From: AC-49 sp963766605
GTDB taxonomy: Bacteria > Actinomycetota > Thermoleophilia > Solirubrobacterales > Solirubrobacteraceae
DNA: 64,000 bases
Direction of reading: 5' to 3'
Assembly (NCBI GenBank): GCA_963766605.1
Contig: CAVYAT010000005.1
Span: 434,001 to 498,000, forward strand
The notes beneath the pieces were generated by a model, which was not told the origin of the DNA, did no database searches, and saw nothing but the letters and a program-made list of their open reading frames with translations. Positions 63,954 through 64,000 of this stretch are shown here, piece after piece (position 1 is the first letter of the stretch; each line of letters starts with the position of its first letter). The translations under genes and the position numbers were made by a program.

Positions 63954-64000
63954 ATGTCTCCCGTCCAGACGCGTCTCCGGGGACGCCACGTGAGCGACGA
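63954..64000 (+). CDS. start of a divergent gene, truncated by the window end (possible regulator)
   Basis: An open frame begins MSPVQTRLRGRHVSD and runs off the window. Only 15 full codons are visible, so no family can be assigned. It is divergent from liv and its predicted -10 overlaps an operator-like TGCATACA, as expected of an autoregulated regulator of this locus. GntR-type regulators often begin with a short basic stretch like this, which is a guess. GTG at 63948 is an alternative start. Confidence 0.35.
   Translation, partial: MSPVQTRLRGRHVSD

Overview
The window is GC-rich actinobacterial chromosome, densely packed with genes and dominated by housekeeping functions. Three features point to an actinobacterium: the gene order thrS-infC-rpmI-rplT-(rRNA methyltransferase)-pheS-pheT-argC-argJ-argB-argD-argG, a complete gatC-gatA-gatB set paired with a single GluRS, and frequent GTG starts with 4-bp ATGA/GTGA overlaps. 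A deep-branching soil lineage such as Thermoleophilia/Solirubrobacterales is my inference and is not proven by the sequence. No rRNA, tRNA, CRISPR array, insertion sequence or prophage was found.

Left part (1-22 kb): the 3' end of an AMP-dependent acyl-CoA/acid ligase meets ilvB-ilvN (acetolactate synthase) tail to tail. Then come two small membrane proteins, gatC-gatA-gatB, membrane proteins, folD, a pcrA-type helicase, a secreted trypsin-fold protease divergent from a secreted CAP protein, a 267-bp non-coding inverted-repeat element, a queuosine-salvage (Qng1/DUF2419) gene, cysK-cysE, a methyltransferase, small secreted proteins, a cysteine-free Rrf2 regulator, an HDOD-LuxR regulator, and gltX divergent from nfo.

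Middle part (22-47 kb): a 996-residue secreted protein of Cys-paired Ig/cadherin-like repeats, dnaE, a papain-like protein and a coiled-coil protein with possible SCP2-like domains. These are followed by one long minus-strand block (45.4 down to 32.0 kb) holding translation initiation genes, ribosomal proteins, aminoacyl-tRNA synthetases and arginine biosynthesis, mostly translationally coupled. A classical intrinsic terminator sits between rplT and the methyltransferase-pheST-arg part.

Right part (47.9-64 kb): an accessory catabolic/transport locus. It has a LivJ-like binding protein, an acetoacetyl-CoA synthetase with a frameshift, a TIM-barrel isomerase, two tandem pairs of TPP-dependent 2-oxoacid-dehydrogenase-type E1 alpha/beta genes without E2 or E3, a zinc alcohol dehydrogenase, a GMC oxidoreductase, an aldehyde dehydrogenase, and a convergent LivF-LivG-LivM-LivH transporter. 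A palindromic motif close to TGTATACA occurs in all three intergenic control regions of this locus and overlaps predicted promoters. It therefore looks like one regulon for uptake and oxidation of an unidentified alcohol, polyol or hydroxyketone. The first codons of a divergent gene at the right edge could be its regulator. Several genes in the window also carry -10 hexamers so close to the start codon that leaderless mRNAs are likely.
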